Below, piece after piece: positions 1 through 13,200 of a stretch of DNA of 64,000 bases; the stretch's first letter is position 1, and every line of letters begins with the position of its first letter. The position numbers and the translations under genes are program-made. Under the pieces are notes generated by a model. That model was not told where the DNA came from, ran no database searches, and saw only the letters and a list, made by a program, of their open reading frames with translations. This DNA comes from Micropterus salmoides (Eukaryota > Chordata > Actinopteri > Centrarchiformes > Centrarchidae), in assembly GCF_014851395.1 (NCBI RefSeq), contig NW_024040374.1, positions 23,289,695 to 23,353,694 of the forward strand, given 5' to 3'.

Positions 1-640
1 GCTCTCCACTCATGGACAGGTGACAAGACTAAACTCGTCCTTATGAAGCCATAAGATTTGTCTATATATTAAAATATTCCAGCAGTGAAATAACAGTGTT
101 TTCCCTCGTAAAGATTACAGATGAGTGCCTTTAGGTCTTGCTAGAGCGGTGCTCTGCATACTGTAAACAATAATGGTCAGAGAAAACATAGTAGTTAGAT
201 GGTTTACTCGAACTGCAGATTGGTATTGTGAAGATATTACAGCAAGTTTTATGCATTATATTAATTAAGCCGGAAGTATGAATGATTATTAAGTATACCC
301 TTAGTTCTGGGTCATATGGGCAGTACATTGTCTGCAAACAAACAAATAGTGACTGTTATTAGCACTATAATAAAGTGGAAACACCTCCCGTTTAGTCCTC
401 CTAATTTAGTCATGGCTATGCATCCAATATATCCATAAGTTTAAAAATCTAAATATATGATTAAGATGCAAGCCAAGATGTGAGTTTCTCTGTGGCGGAC
501 TCATGCTTTTCTGTTTCTGGTCAAGTATTTGAAGCATAAATAAAGTAAACGACATGACAAAAACGTGTTGACTTACCAGACGGATTAAGAGCTGTTGTAA
601 ATGTAATGCAACCACTCATACAGACTCCCATCACTTCAAG
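1..640. other. Upstream noncoding DNA
   Basis: AT-rich sequence upstream of pip5k1c. The short open frames on the minus strand here show no recognisable domain and look like chance. I see no convincing exon, RNA gene or transposon terminus. Confidence 0.5.
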
Positions 641-975
641 CTGACCTCCGCATGTGATTCAGAGCGCCTCGCTGAGCTGCTGCCTGCGGCCCCCCTCAGC
701 CTCCTGCAGAGGGCGCCACAGCGACCAGCACAAAACCAGGCAGCAGCAGCACCGAAGCGGCAGCAAGTGCGGTGCAGTCGACCTGAGAGGAGCGGAGCGT
801 GTGCCGCCGTCGTGAGGGGACACCGCACAGATGAAGGGGCCGTCGCGTGTCTAACTATCACTTATTCCTAACACACATCAAACAACACACTCCTCCTTCC
901 CCTGCACCGGGGTCGCGGCGTCGCTGTCGGTCTTTCTTTCGGAGGGCTTGCCTGTTTTTGCCTCCGGGAGGCTGA
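641..975 (+). promoter_or_regulatory. pip5k1c: GC-rich promoter / 5' UTR region of pip5k1c
   Basis: The base composition changes sharply from AT-rich to GC- and CpG-rich about 330 bases before the pip5k1c start codon, as is typical of a CpG-island promoter of a broadly expressed vertebrate gene. No TATA box is obvious. The transcription start cannot be placed from sequence alone. Long minus-strand frames here are a by-product of high GC content. Confidence 0.55.
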
Positions 976-1108
976 ATGGAAGCAGCAGCCGAGGGAGCGG
1001 TCGGGCTGTCGGAGGCCAGGGACGGGAGTCCGCTCTCCGGGGCCGCAGCATCCGATGATGGGGACACGGTGGTTGGAGTTAGCTACGGGGTGGACTCCGC
1101 AGACATGG
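976..1108 (+). CDS. pip5k1c: pip5k1c coding exon 1
   Basis: Starts MEAAAEGAVG and encodes residues 1-44 plus one base. The acidic, small-residue N-terminus precedes the kinase domain and is poorly conserved. The ATG has a G at +4. The donor GTACTT follows at 1109; read without splicing, a stop appears soon after. Exon 1 is the least certain exon because N-termini of this family vary, but its phase fits exon 2 exactly. Confidence 0.75.
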
Positions 1109-4100
1109 GTACTTTATCACATTTAAAATAAACCCCTGTCCGTCTTTCATGTTTATGTCAGTACCCAGACATCCATTTCCACCCGACTCTCTGATGCTAC
1201 CGCTGTGACTAGAAAGTCCCGACTCATCTTTGCTAGCGAGGGATTGGTAAGCTAGGCTAGTGGCTAACCAGTAGCTGACTGGGCGAGGAGAGCAGGTAAA
1301 GTTAGGTAACGTTACTACTGCTAGTATAAATATGTGTGTGGTACTGTAAAGTGTCTATAGCGGTGTATTTATGTAGCTAACGTTGCAGTCGTGACTACTC
1401 AGCAACACAACAAACCAAGGCTAGGAAATGAGTGGATATTTGAAAAGGTAAGTTACTATGATATGAATATGTTACAGCTGTAAATATTTCTAATTACTTT
1501 GCTTGATAAATATTAAGAGACAGAGGTGTAGCTCAGGAGCATCATTTCTCTTAGCTTCCTCCCCTGACTTTTCCAGCATACACCCCTAGCATTATCACCA
1601 CCTGTCATCCACATGCTATAGAAAGACATTCATTTCACCCATTATGTTTCTGAAGAAGCCATTGACGCCTCAATTTGGCCCTAACATTTGCCATCATCTT
1701 GGCATTTCCTCAGGCTGATGAAGCCGCCACTGTTGACTGTGGCAGGCTGCTACAGAGTTTTCACTGACACTGGTGAGGCAAGGGCTGACTTTGACAAGAG
1801 CTCAGTACCTCAACACAGAACGGGCTCATGAATCAAAGGGCTGTCTGGTGAGGGTTACTCGTCGAGCTTAGCTTTATCAGATGGGGAAAATGGACGTGGG
1901 GAGCCTTTGGCTGCAGATGCTCTTTTCTCGCATGCTTGCTGGCGCGTGTCTCGTGTACTACGGGGCTAATTTCACAGGCGTGTACCTGCTCAGTAAGTGC
2001 GCCTTCACATGCAATGGAAAATACAGACCTTGCTAGAGTGAGAGAGTGAGAGCTTGCATGTGACGATGAATAGCTTTAAACAGATGCATTATTGAGTACG
2101 CCTCTACCCTGCCAAATGTATTCAGGTTGATGGTTTGCAGACAGTTTGTAGTCACCTGTCTGGACTGTCTTTTGAGTAACTTGACATTGTCTGAGGGAGC
2201 AGCAAAATATAATGCTTATAAGAAAAACAGAGGACAAGTTTTCATAGTATGACGTGATTTGTCGTGTGATTATGTTGGATAGGGCAGACACTGAAAGACC
2301 CTGCTGACTGTTTAAGCTTCTTGTTTTTAACATACCACCATCTGTAACCTTGTTTACCCATTTAACCTCGGCTTTATTCATCCCTGAATTGGCTAATGCT
2401 GTAGGTTGAGTTGGTTTTAAATATTACTGAAGCAAGACGTATTTCAGCTATGCCCATCATTCATGCGGCACTGCCCTGATATGCCTTTAGGGCGGCATTT
2501 TATAAGTGCTAAAGAAGTCCCATTAAAGAGAAGGCCAGTCTGGTCAATACCTTGCAACAAGTCTTCCAGTGAAACAAACAAGGAGTCATTCAAAGGTACT
2601 TGCTATTGCAGTAAAATATGCAGAAAACCACACACATTTTCTAAAACAAACTGTCCTAGACAGCCATTTGATACACACACTTTAATCCATTATTCTGTAA
2701 AGCTGTAGATCCAAACATCTGCTACACGGTTAACAGTCAATAAACAGGCCACTACATCTGTGTGATTTCACTCATTAATATCAGTGAGTAGCATGTTTCC
2801 TTGACCAAAGCAACCAAGGTTGTCTCTGAAACATGTGAGAGCTTAAACACATGCAAAATACAAGATTTAGGCTATTACATGACTTATGCAGTTTAAAATC
2901 ACCTTTATCATAATTCTAATCAGGGAAAAGAGATTATCAAATTCTTAAGGCTGGCCTACAGCATATCATCATAATGTTAATCCAAGTCAACAACATTGAA
3001 AGTGCAAACACATCAGCTTCAAGCATCTTAGTTCTGTCACGGTTTGAAAGAATTAGCCTTTCAGTGAGCCATGCTGTTGCAGGACAACTCTAGGGACAGT
3101 GTCTACCTTATCCTTGGTATTGCTAACATTGTTGTGCATTGTCTCCTCCTCTAAAACAAAGCTTTTGTAGGTTAAGATAGTTTGTCCATGCAGCAGGGAG
3201 AGGTAGGTGTGAATCGCACTGTGACGCCCATGAAACAGCTATCAGTGAAGGGTCTTAAAGAGATAGTCCAATAAAGGCTATCCAGATGAAATGGGCTAAA
3301 CCCTTTTTTATTCAGTCTGTGGTTCAAACCCATTCATTGCTACGGCAGTGTAATAACAAGGTAGCATTGGCACTGGTTAATAGGAATCAATAGAAATGTC
3401 AGTTGAAAAGGTTTTCTTTCATTCCCATTGGCCCCTGGAGATGGTAAATGTTCATTTGACACGTCAAAATGAGAATCTTACGTATGTGTACTTCAGCTCA
3501 GCTGCGCGGCATGTGTGACTACAATGTTGTGTAGGTGTCACAGCTGGCTGTTAAGTAGCTGTCTGATCGTTTAGTCCCATTCAAAGCTCCCCATCTTCAG
3601 GCAGTCGTAATTTGTCCCCATAGTCTCTTGTCAGCACGACAGAATTAATCTTGCTTATCTTCTTCCCATACTCCCATTCTCAACTCCTCTCACCTTCAAC
3701 CTCTCCTCTCCTCTCCTCTCCTCTCCTCTCCTTGGGCGATTCCCTTGGCTCAGCCACTCATTTGTCACTCTCCAGCGGTCCTCCCCCCTCTGTGTTTTTC
3801 TCTGTTCTCTGCTTTAGGTCAGGCTTGTCAGGATTGCTGACGGAGGCATAAAGGCTGGTTGCCTTCTGTGGAATTTATCATCTATTTGCTTCCTCCTTAC
3901 TGATCTGCAAGGTCTCTCTTTCTCTCCCTCTTTCTTTTTCTCCCTCTCTGGCAGTGCGTGCCAGTATCAGTTTGTACCCCAGTGGCCAATTCACCGGGCT
4001 TGTATAGGATTTTGACCCTCTGCCAGGTTATTTAATGTCATATTATTTAACGTAGATGATGACGCAGTACAGTTACGTCTTACGTGCTGCTGATTTTCTC

Positions 4101-7100
4101 TGCAAGTGGGGGAAGTGTGCCATAGTAGCTATTTTAAACAGCGAGGCAGGAGCGTTGGGTTTGCTGCTGTCTGTCCTTGTGCTTGGCCAGCCTTGGAATT
4201 CCTGAGTGATAGCTTCTGGGAAGATGAGTGAATTAAAGAGAAACACAGGAAATGGAGTCACAGACAGGGAGGAGAGACATATAAAGAATTTTAGGCTGCT
4301 GTAGTGACGTAGCAGCTGTACAAGTCTTTATGTGCCACTGGCTGAGGCTCTGGCTCTGTTTTACAGTGACATGACTGCAGTGTCACGCTGCCCTGGCTTC
4401 CCTCAGAGGGGAAGTAAGGCAAAGACCTGGTGTTTTCAATTAAGAGAGTTACTGTGCCCACTGTGCAGGCTATTATTATTTCATTATCAGCACCTGGAGC
4501 ATGAGCACAGTCAGACAGGAGCATGAAGCTCTGAACCACCCACACAGAATTAGTGATGATTATTTTCAACCAAGAAAGCATTCGAGTGGTGCCTGCTTGA
4601 GGCTTCAGTAATTGCACCTATTCTGGTGCCTGTGTTGGTTTCCTCCACGCTTCCCTCCACCTCCAAAAAAAAGTTGTGTCAGGTGAGTTGGAAAGTCTAA
4701 ATTGCATGTGAATGTGTATGTCTATGTGTGTCAGCCTTGTGATAGACAGGTGACCTGTACAGTGTGTTCCCTGCCTTTCACCCAGTGGATGCTGAGATAA
4801 GCCCCAGATAAGCTTTTTAGAAAATTGATTTAAATGATTAACCTCTATTAACCAACAGCAACAATGATTATTTTTTTTTTTTTTTACAGTGAAAGCTGGT
4901 TGTGGTTCCATTTAACTTACAGGAGCCTGACATTCCTTTTTTCTACAAAAACCTTTAAATAATAAAGTTGTATTTCAGGCTGCTTGATTATTGGAAGTCA
5001 TTATGTCTTAATGGATTGTTCTTTGAACTTTAATCAGTATTTCCTAATTCAGCTGCATAAATTTCATTTTTAGATTATCACACTAGTTTTAGAATAAAAA
5101 ACGTTAATCTGTCAGTTACTTACAGTCTGAGTCTGCTCGAAGTGAATGGCGAGTAAAGCCTTGCAAAGTGGAAGAGAGAGATGCTGGAGGGTTTATGTAA
5201 GTTTAATGGAATCTGAGCAGTGAGAAAATGCATTCATTCATTAAACAGTGTGGGCCTAGTTGGCAATTTCAATCACTCTGACCCCGGTCTAAGCAATACT
5301 CTACTCGCATCTCATCTCATGGTGAATTTGAAATGGACCCAGACAGTAGACTTAAATAATCACGGCTGTCAGTCACTGTGTGGCCTGCAGAATGTTTCTG
5401 TGTTGGATTTACTGCTCTGTGTTGATCAGCTTTGTCTCTTTGGGGAACATTTACGAAGCTTTTTGCACCTCGTTTCTGATGCACACTGTACCTACTGTAG
5501 TGACATTTTCTGAGCATGCTGATCTGATTGCTAAGGGCAGTAGAATTGTGTTTGTTAAGCTGTTGCACGTTTATTCCTAATAAATAATTAATGCTTCCTT
5601 ACATGCTAGTTACAAGCATATTGTATACACTAGGGCTGCAACTAATGATTATTTTCATAGTCAACTAATTTGTTAATTATTTATTCGATTAGTCGACTAC
5701 TCACGATTATTTTTGTCACCCCCTAACCCTAATTAAACCATTTAACTAATTAAATATCTTTCAAGTGAATTACTGATCTCCAACACACAGCCTAACTAGC
5801 TACCATTAAGTGAACGAGGTTTACTATTCAGAAAGAACACTAGTATTAACGCCAGGGGGGAAAAAGGGAAGAAGACAAGACAGCGTCTCCTATAAGTCAC
5901 TGATTTAGTATTGCACTTCATGTGCTTCATCACCCAAAACGATAAGCTTTCAATCTGATTTATTGCCAAGTAGGTTTTAACTTTAAAACATTTAACTTTT
6001 TAACAAAGATTTTTTCTTTGGAACTCTATAAAATAAAAGCACGTTAAAGCGAGTACTGTAACCACAACTGTGCACTAACAATGTAATGTCTATTTAGAAT
6101 AATAAAGCAACAGCCCCCTTACATAATACTTGTGTAGTTTATTTTTCCAAAGTGCTTATAAGTTTTATTTGTACCGACAGAATAACAGCGGTACAAACAC
6201 TGAATCTATCTTACCGTTGTGGCCTTTTCTCTGTTGTTGGTGCTGCAGAGGTCTGAGTAACTGGGACCACAGAGCTCCGTGGGTGTGACTGGCCGGCCTG
6301 CTGGCACCGCTAACCTCGCGGGTGCTTGTGGAGCTTCTCAACCACGAAAACGTTTGAACACATTTTGGATTCACCATCAACTTTCGTAAAACTGCCAATA
6401 TCCAAGTTCTACACAGTTGATTTCTCGCCTCAAAACCTCTCAGAAATGTATTTAGTGATGAAATGGCATACAAAACTTGTAAAATCAAAAAGCCGTGCTG
6501 CTGTTTGCCTCTTTCTCCGTTGCTTTCTGCTTCTCTCATGAATGTTTCTTCTTCGTGAGTAGTCTTACAGTCAAGCAGTCATGGCAGACAGTGGAGGCGG
6601 TACTGCAGCTAGAATTCCATGTAGTGTGTTGCAGTTAGAAATAAACAACCAAAAAAGAAGATTTCTATCTGTCCCTTAAACGGCCTTCTTGTAACTACAC
6701 GTCGACAAATTGTTATAATCGACGTTGTTGATTATGTTAACTAATTGTTGCAGCCCTAGTATACACAAACTGAAAGTAAAGTTTCCTCTGCTTTTATGTC
6801 CGTAATTCTGGCCTCCGATGTCTTACAGTTTTGGATGTCAAAGTTACAAGGTTGTGTGGCACTCACATTGTAACGGGTTTTGCTCCAAAATCCCCCAGCG
6901 TATGTAATTATTGCTTTCCTTTCATTGCAGGGAAAACACTTTCCTCTCTCTTTTCCAAGCTCTCTCCACAGTGTTTCCTCCGTATTTTGACATCCCGTTG
7001 GCAGCCTGTAGAAGAGGCTTCGTTTTCTATACAGTTTTGAGCTCGATCAGCAGCTGCGGGCTGTGTTATTTGCTGCATTGTATTTTACAAAAGGCCAAGG

Positions 7101-10100
7101 CTGCTGTCTGTCTTTTTTCTGTGCGTATTCATCTCAGCCTACAGTAGCTGTTCAAACGATTGCTCTTCGCAGCCAGTGCAGCCCCACACTGTGCATAAGA
7201 GGCAGCTTAGTGTAGGTAGAATGGTAAATGATGGTGTACATCTTGCTGAGTAGTAACCGATCGTATACCTGAGGCTGCTACACAACAGTGGTGCCAGATC
7301 ATCTGTACTCTACGTATTCATTTAGATGGCAGCCTGCAGAGGTGGTGTGTGTGGCGTAGCATGTCTAAGTTTAGTGCTTCCAAGGTGCATGTGGGGATAA
7401 ATGCAATGCCACAGAGCATTTGGATGATGGCAGAAGACAACTGTTAGTCCACGTCAAGGACTTAGTTAATCTGAAGCACTTTTAAGTCAACATTGTTGCT
7501 GTTGTAGGTGAATTTAAATAGGGATTGTTTCTAAAAACCATTGTTGTGCATCATTTGCTCAACAGCGTTGTGACAGTTAAAAATCGATAAAGTAATGCAA
7601 ATACATGACACATGTATAGGAAAAAACAGCTCACTGTGCGCTTGATATTGCTTTGCTGAGTGAAGCGTGAGTTTCAGCTCTGCACTGAGCCTGAGGTGTG
7701 CAGCTGTCCGTGTAGATTTTTCTGTACAGGTGTGAGCAGCCATTACTTACTCTGTAATACAACTGTGTTCCTTCTGTAGTTATAGCAGATTGCCCTTTAC
7801 CGAGTCACCAGTGCCAGAAGATGCTGCTCTGAGCAATAACAGCACGACACAGGAGTCAGTCTGATCACCACCCTGTTTATTTGTACTACCAACTCCACTC
7901 CCAAGACTCCCTAGCCAGTCTCCTCTCCTCTCTCCGTAAAAGGACCTTTTTCACTCAGCTTTGACTGCGTTTTGAGGATCAGCAAGGACCACTAAGCTCA
8001 GTTGTGATCTGGGAGTTCAGTAATGAAAAACATTGAAATTGCACAAGAGTTTTAGCACCTGCGTGTGTGTGTGTGTGTGTGTGTGTGTTTTTAGCATTGC
8101 CCAGAGAACAGGGTGCTGCTACTCAACCCTGCCAGTCCCTTCAGGAGCGGCAAGACCTCCCTTAAGGGAATATAGGACACACACACTCTTTACATATCAA
8201 TCCAGTGGTATTATAGTAATACAACATTAGTATGACGAACATGACATTGTGAGTATCCAAATATCAGTTACTTCTGCAACTCTTTTCCTGATGTCTGCAT
8301 GTTGACTAACATTGTGGGCAGGCATCGCATTCCCACAAACACACAGGTAGACGTCTGCATAGCTGACAGTCAGTGTTTTATTGACTTATGGAGGCGTATC
8401 CACGTGTGTGTGTCCCTATGGTGTGTGTAAAGAGCAGTTACTATCACTACGGTGAGGATTTGGCTGAGCAGCTAGACTCCTCTTCAATGAAGACACCTCT
8501 CTCTGCATATGCTCACTTTGAATTTCCATTTCAAAGTGTGCTGAGCTTTCAGGCCTCTCCGAGGGAAAATTACACTTTCATACCCACCTGCTACATTAGT
8601 CCAGTCTACAGTGTAAAATGAGATGTAACTGCCCTGTCGCCTGTCCGGCACAGCCGCGAGATTTAGACTGCGTTCATGTCATCGGCTGCTGTCAGAAACT
8701 GCTGGGCCAGTCATTTCAGCCACTTAAGAAACAAAAAACCCAATGCTGAAGCTGAGCAGAGAGAGACAACCACCCAGAAAAACAGGCAGACGGCTTCTTG
8801 ATTTCCACCTGTCCTTGAGTTGGTCCCATCTTATCCTGATAATCCAGACAATTAGTCTAGTAGCCTGGAGAGAATGAGATTGGGATTAGGGATAGTAAAT
8901 GTAATAGTGACCGTGATTTAGCTGGCTTTGCTTTAGGTTTCTGTCTGACCATGTGACACTGTAACCTCAGAAGATTCAGAGGAAACACAATCAAACATGG
9001 CCAGATGGCATTATGGGAGTGAGTGCGTCTGTGGATTGGGTTTCCTATAAACTAACTCATCATATGTCTTTGTTTTTTTCTGATTTGTCACAGCATTTAT
9101 CAGCCGTGTAACATAGTCTTTGTTACAATAATATTTAGCACATGTTTAATATTTTCATTGTCAATCAGCCTGCTCTGTTATCCTTTTTGGTAAATGATTA
9201 ATCATTCAGTGGCAGCTCAAACTGAAATGTCCTGAAGTCCTTATAAAATAGTTTTTTTTCCTTCTTTTAAACAGCCAAAAAGCCCCGGGCTAGCAAATCT
9301 GTAACAAGCAACTGTAGCAAATGATCAGTTATCAATATAGCATTCCAAATAATTACTTAATTAATCAACCAGTCCTTTCACTTATATAAAGAAGATATAC
9401 ACTATTTTAGAGCACAAACAATTAGTTGATTAATCAGTTTGTTGATCACCCAGACATTTAAACTGGACAGTAATCGGCAGCTGTCTGGATAATCGAGTTT
9501 GGCTTGTTCAAGTCATTTTTTTAAGCAAAATACAAAAATTGTCTGGATCCAGCTTCTCAGCTGTGAAGATTTGCTGCCTGTCTCTATTTTCTATCATAGC
9601 AAACTGATAACTTTAGTTTTTTTTTTTTTTTTTTTACAAAACCACTTAATTTAAGAAAACAATCTCTAAAATGAAAACATGCACATGCAGCCAATGGTAT
9701 TTCTCAAAGGCTCCCTTAGTTAATAAAGGTTCTTATATCTGGAAAAAGCATTTGCATGTATGCAGACTTTGTTGCTTATCATCCAGCTCCAAGCTAAATG
9801 TCTCAAAGAGATGTTTTTTTAGGCAGCAGCAGGCAGGAAACTCTTATTAACAATGCTTGCTTTCCTGATGCCATTGATCATAATGGATGACTTGGCATAG
9901 TGAAAGGCTGTCCTCTCCAGTCCCGCTTCCTCCACACATTCACTTTATTATACAAAGTGAATGAAATGCACTGACAGCAGAGGACCGAGCAGCTTTCCCC
10001 TCTCTGTGTACAACGCTTTGTTCAGTAAATCAGAGAAACGCTGAGAGGAAATGTCGGGAGAAGGTTGTGGATGTGTGCCGGCTCCACCATGTCAGTTTAA

Positions 10101-10167
10101 GACCTGTTAACGTATTTAGAGCTGAGTTCAGCCATACTTCTTACTGTAGCCTGTAAGTAGCTGACAT

Positions 10168-10233
<66 letters not shown>

Positions 10234-13200
10234 TATTGTGCATTTGCATCTGTGTCAGTTTACATCATGGTTTACATGCAGAAGCAGTAAGAATAAGCCG
10301 TAAAGATATTACTCTGCCAGAGGGCCGTAATTGCGAGGAACGTTTAAAGCCTCTTTGAAAAGCTTAGCATTAGGAAGTTGATGAGTCCTTAATTATTAGT
10401 GTCGCGATCCAAGTAGCTCTGTACTGATCCAGGAGGAATGGTCAGATGAGAGGAAGATTGGAAATACTCACACAGATATCTACATCGCGTCACTGAGTAT
10501 GTTTACATGTGCCGGGTATTTAGAGGATGCTGTTAATGATACTAATTTATGTTAATGATAGTTTGTGCATACTAACGTCATGTCATTGTTACAGAAACAC
10601 AGAAAGGCTCTTTCATTTGCATTGGGCTGGATTACTCTGAAAGAAACCAGCATAGTGTGACACACATTATCCATGTTTTTTGATCACTGTCTGCATACGT
10701 GCGCCTTCGACTTGAATCACATTAGAGGTGGTCAGAAAAACTAAATGTGATTTTAAAAGAAGAGTTTGACGATGCTTATTGGCTTACTTGCCGAGAGTTA
10801 GATGAAAAGGTTGATATCATGTTATATTAATTTTTAAATATGTACACAAAAGGAAATCTTTGTAAAGTAAGTAGTGGATTTAATTTTTCCCCCTGCTTCT
10901 AGTCTTTATGCTAAGCTAAGCTAATCATTTTCTGACTCTACCTTAATACAGACATAAAACGGGTATTGATCTTCTTATTTAACTCTTGCCAAGAAATCTA
11001 TTAAGCATATATCCCGAAAACTATTCATTTAAACAGTATAAAGATTTAATGTTAACCTGAACATATCAATGCTTTTCCATTCCATTGATAAGAAGAGATT
11101 AGCCTTATCCAGCGGACAGTGTGAAAATGTGCAACAATAAAACAAAGTGGGTTCATTCTCAGCTGTTAGGCGGTACAGAAATGAGACATCAAGTTGTCTG
11201 AAACCAACACCTGCGCAGACAAGAGTGAGTTATCAGAAGCCTGGAGATCATATGTGTGTGCCAAGTAAACATCATGTCCTTAAGTGTGTACTTGGCACAC
11301 ACACGACTAACTTTAGTGTGCATCCAAATGTACTTAATTAGGCCTCTTTACTGCCTCAACTTTTGATTCTGGGCCGTGGCCAGAAGCAGAAGACGAGGAC
11401 CACACTGGCTGAGTTGTGTGCTCATGGAAAAATACACAGCCTGCTGGCTACTGAGGGTGCAGGGGTGGAATGGCCTGATGACAATGATTTAGGATCAGTT
11501 TGCCATCCTTCTAGAGGTGCTCCGATCATGATTTTTTGGGCTGATCACCGATTGCTGAAAGCAGCATCAGCCGATACCGATCACTGGGTCTATTTGGAGC
11601 CTTTTATTTATCATGTAGCATTATACAGTATACTGTATATTTATTTAATTAGTGCTAAAAACAATGTATTAAGTGTTAAAGTTATAAGATGATAAAGTAT
11701 CATGAAATGACAACTGTTTATTTTATTACCAGGAAACATGGGCTACAAATTCTGCTCAATCTGTGTTAGAGACTTAAACCATTGCAGCCTTTGCCTGGTT
11801 ACTGTGAACATCTTCTAGCTTAACAAATATAGCTTTACTGTGGAATAAACTACAAAAACAGAACAAACAGCATCTTTATACATTTACTACAACCATAAAA
11901 ACTGCAACAAAAAAGGCTGTAGCCAAAATATTTAGGAGATAAAGGAGCACAGGCGTCATGAGTCAATGATAAACTCTGAAGCAGCAAAAACGGGAAGGTT
12001 GACATGAGAGGAGTAGAGAGAGGAGTGGGGGCTACATCCACACTGTTACGTTTTTAAAACAGTTTTATAACGAAACCGATCTTCTCCGTCCACAGCAGCG
12101 TTTCAGCTGCGTATCAGAGTTGATCTCTGTCTATATTAAAACGACTGATAACACACATCTAGTGGCCGTTCAGGTAGCTACACTGGGCATGCGCGTGCCA
12201 GCGTAAACACGAAGCAGATGGTCTACTCCGCCTTAGCAGACGATTGAGCGAAAGAAGAAAGTAATACAGACCAAGAACCACACCAGGTACCACACACCAC
12301 TCTCGTACGAGAGACGGCAGGGGAAAACAGACTGGGAGTTGTCGCAACATACATACAGCGACATGCACAGTAGGCTAGGCTTAACTGTGTTATTTACACA
12401 GTACTTATATTTTAATAAAAATACCAAAACTAAAACTCTGTAAAGCATCGTGTTTTTGCTTTGCATGACTGATAAGACCGACTCACAAAGCCAAATGTGA
12501 GTGTCATCGTTTTATAAAGTCCTGTTTTGTCCATCGGGTCAGCAGCGTTTTCAAACAAACATCTTCTGATTCACCGTTTTAATCTGGACGGGAGGCGGAA
12601 ACGTAGCAGAAGGTCTCCGTTTTGTAACAAAAACCGAGAGAGAGAGGCAGTCAGCTGATTGAGTGGCACCGCGTCAGGAAACTCGCACTGAAGGGTCAGT
12701 CTCTCTCTCTCTGCCCGCTGTGTCTGTTAAACTCCGGTTGCGGGTGGCGCGTGAGTGAGATGAGCACAGCTGCGACAGTTTCACATGATCACTCCTGCGT
12801 GTTGCTCCACTTGTCTGATTGCTGCTCAGCTCTACTTGTAAATGATTATGTGGGCGCATTAATCCCTTCTTGTCTGAGAAGGACTTTGGTGCTAGCTAGC
12901 TTTGAAAACCGCTCACACAGCGAGGTGAAACATTTTAGCTGCCATTGAAAATTTGTCTGGCGAGTATCGCATCATCTGATCGGCTTCTTATCTTATTCTT
13001 ATCGGGCTTTTTACCGACCACCGATCAAACTAGTTAAAGCCATGATCGGTGACCGATCGATCGGAGCACCCTTACTTCCTTCAGTCTAAACAGCAGTCGT
13101 CACGGTTGCATAACTCCCCTGTGGTTAAGTGAAGTAGGCTGACATTAACCATAAATTAACATATTATAAAATAGGAGGTCCCCAAGGCGGGTCTTTCTCT

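Noticed and set aside
631..1067. Minus-strand frames with Ala/Pro/Arg-rich translations
   Set aside because: Consequence of the GC-rich promoter and antisense to exon 1. No known protein.
10173..10358. Open frame beginning MCVCVCVC
   Set aside because: Translation of a TG microsatellite.
12159..12466. Overlapping minus-strand frames with hydrophobic stretches
   Set aside because: They lie inside the hAT element at 11512-13074, lack conserved motifs and overlap each other in different frames.
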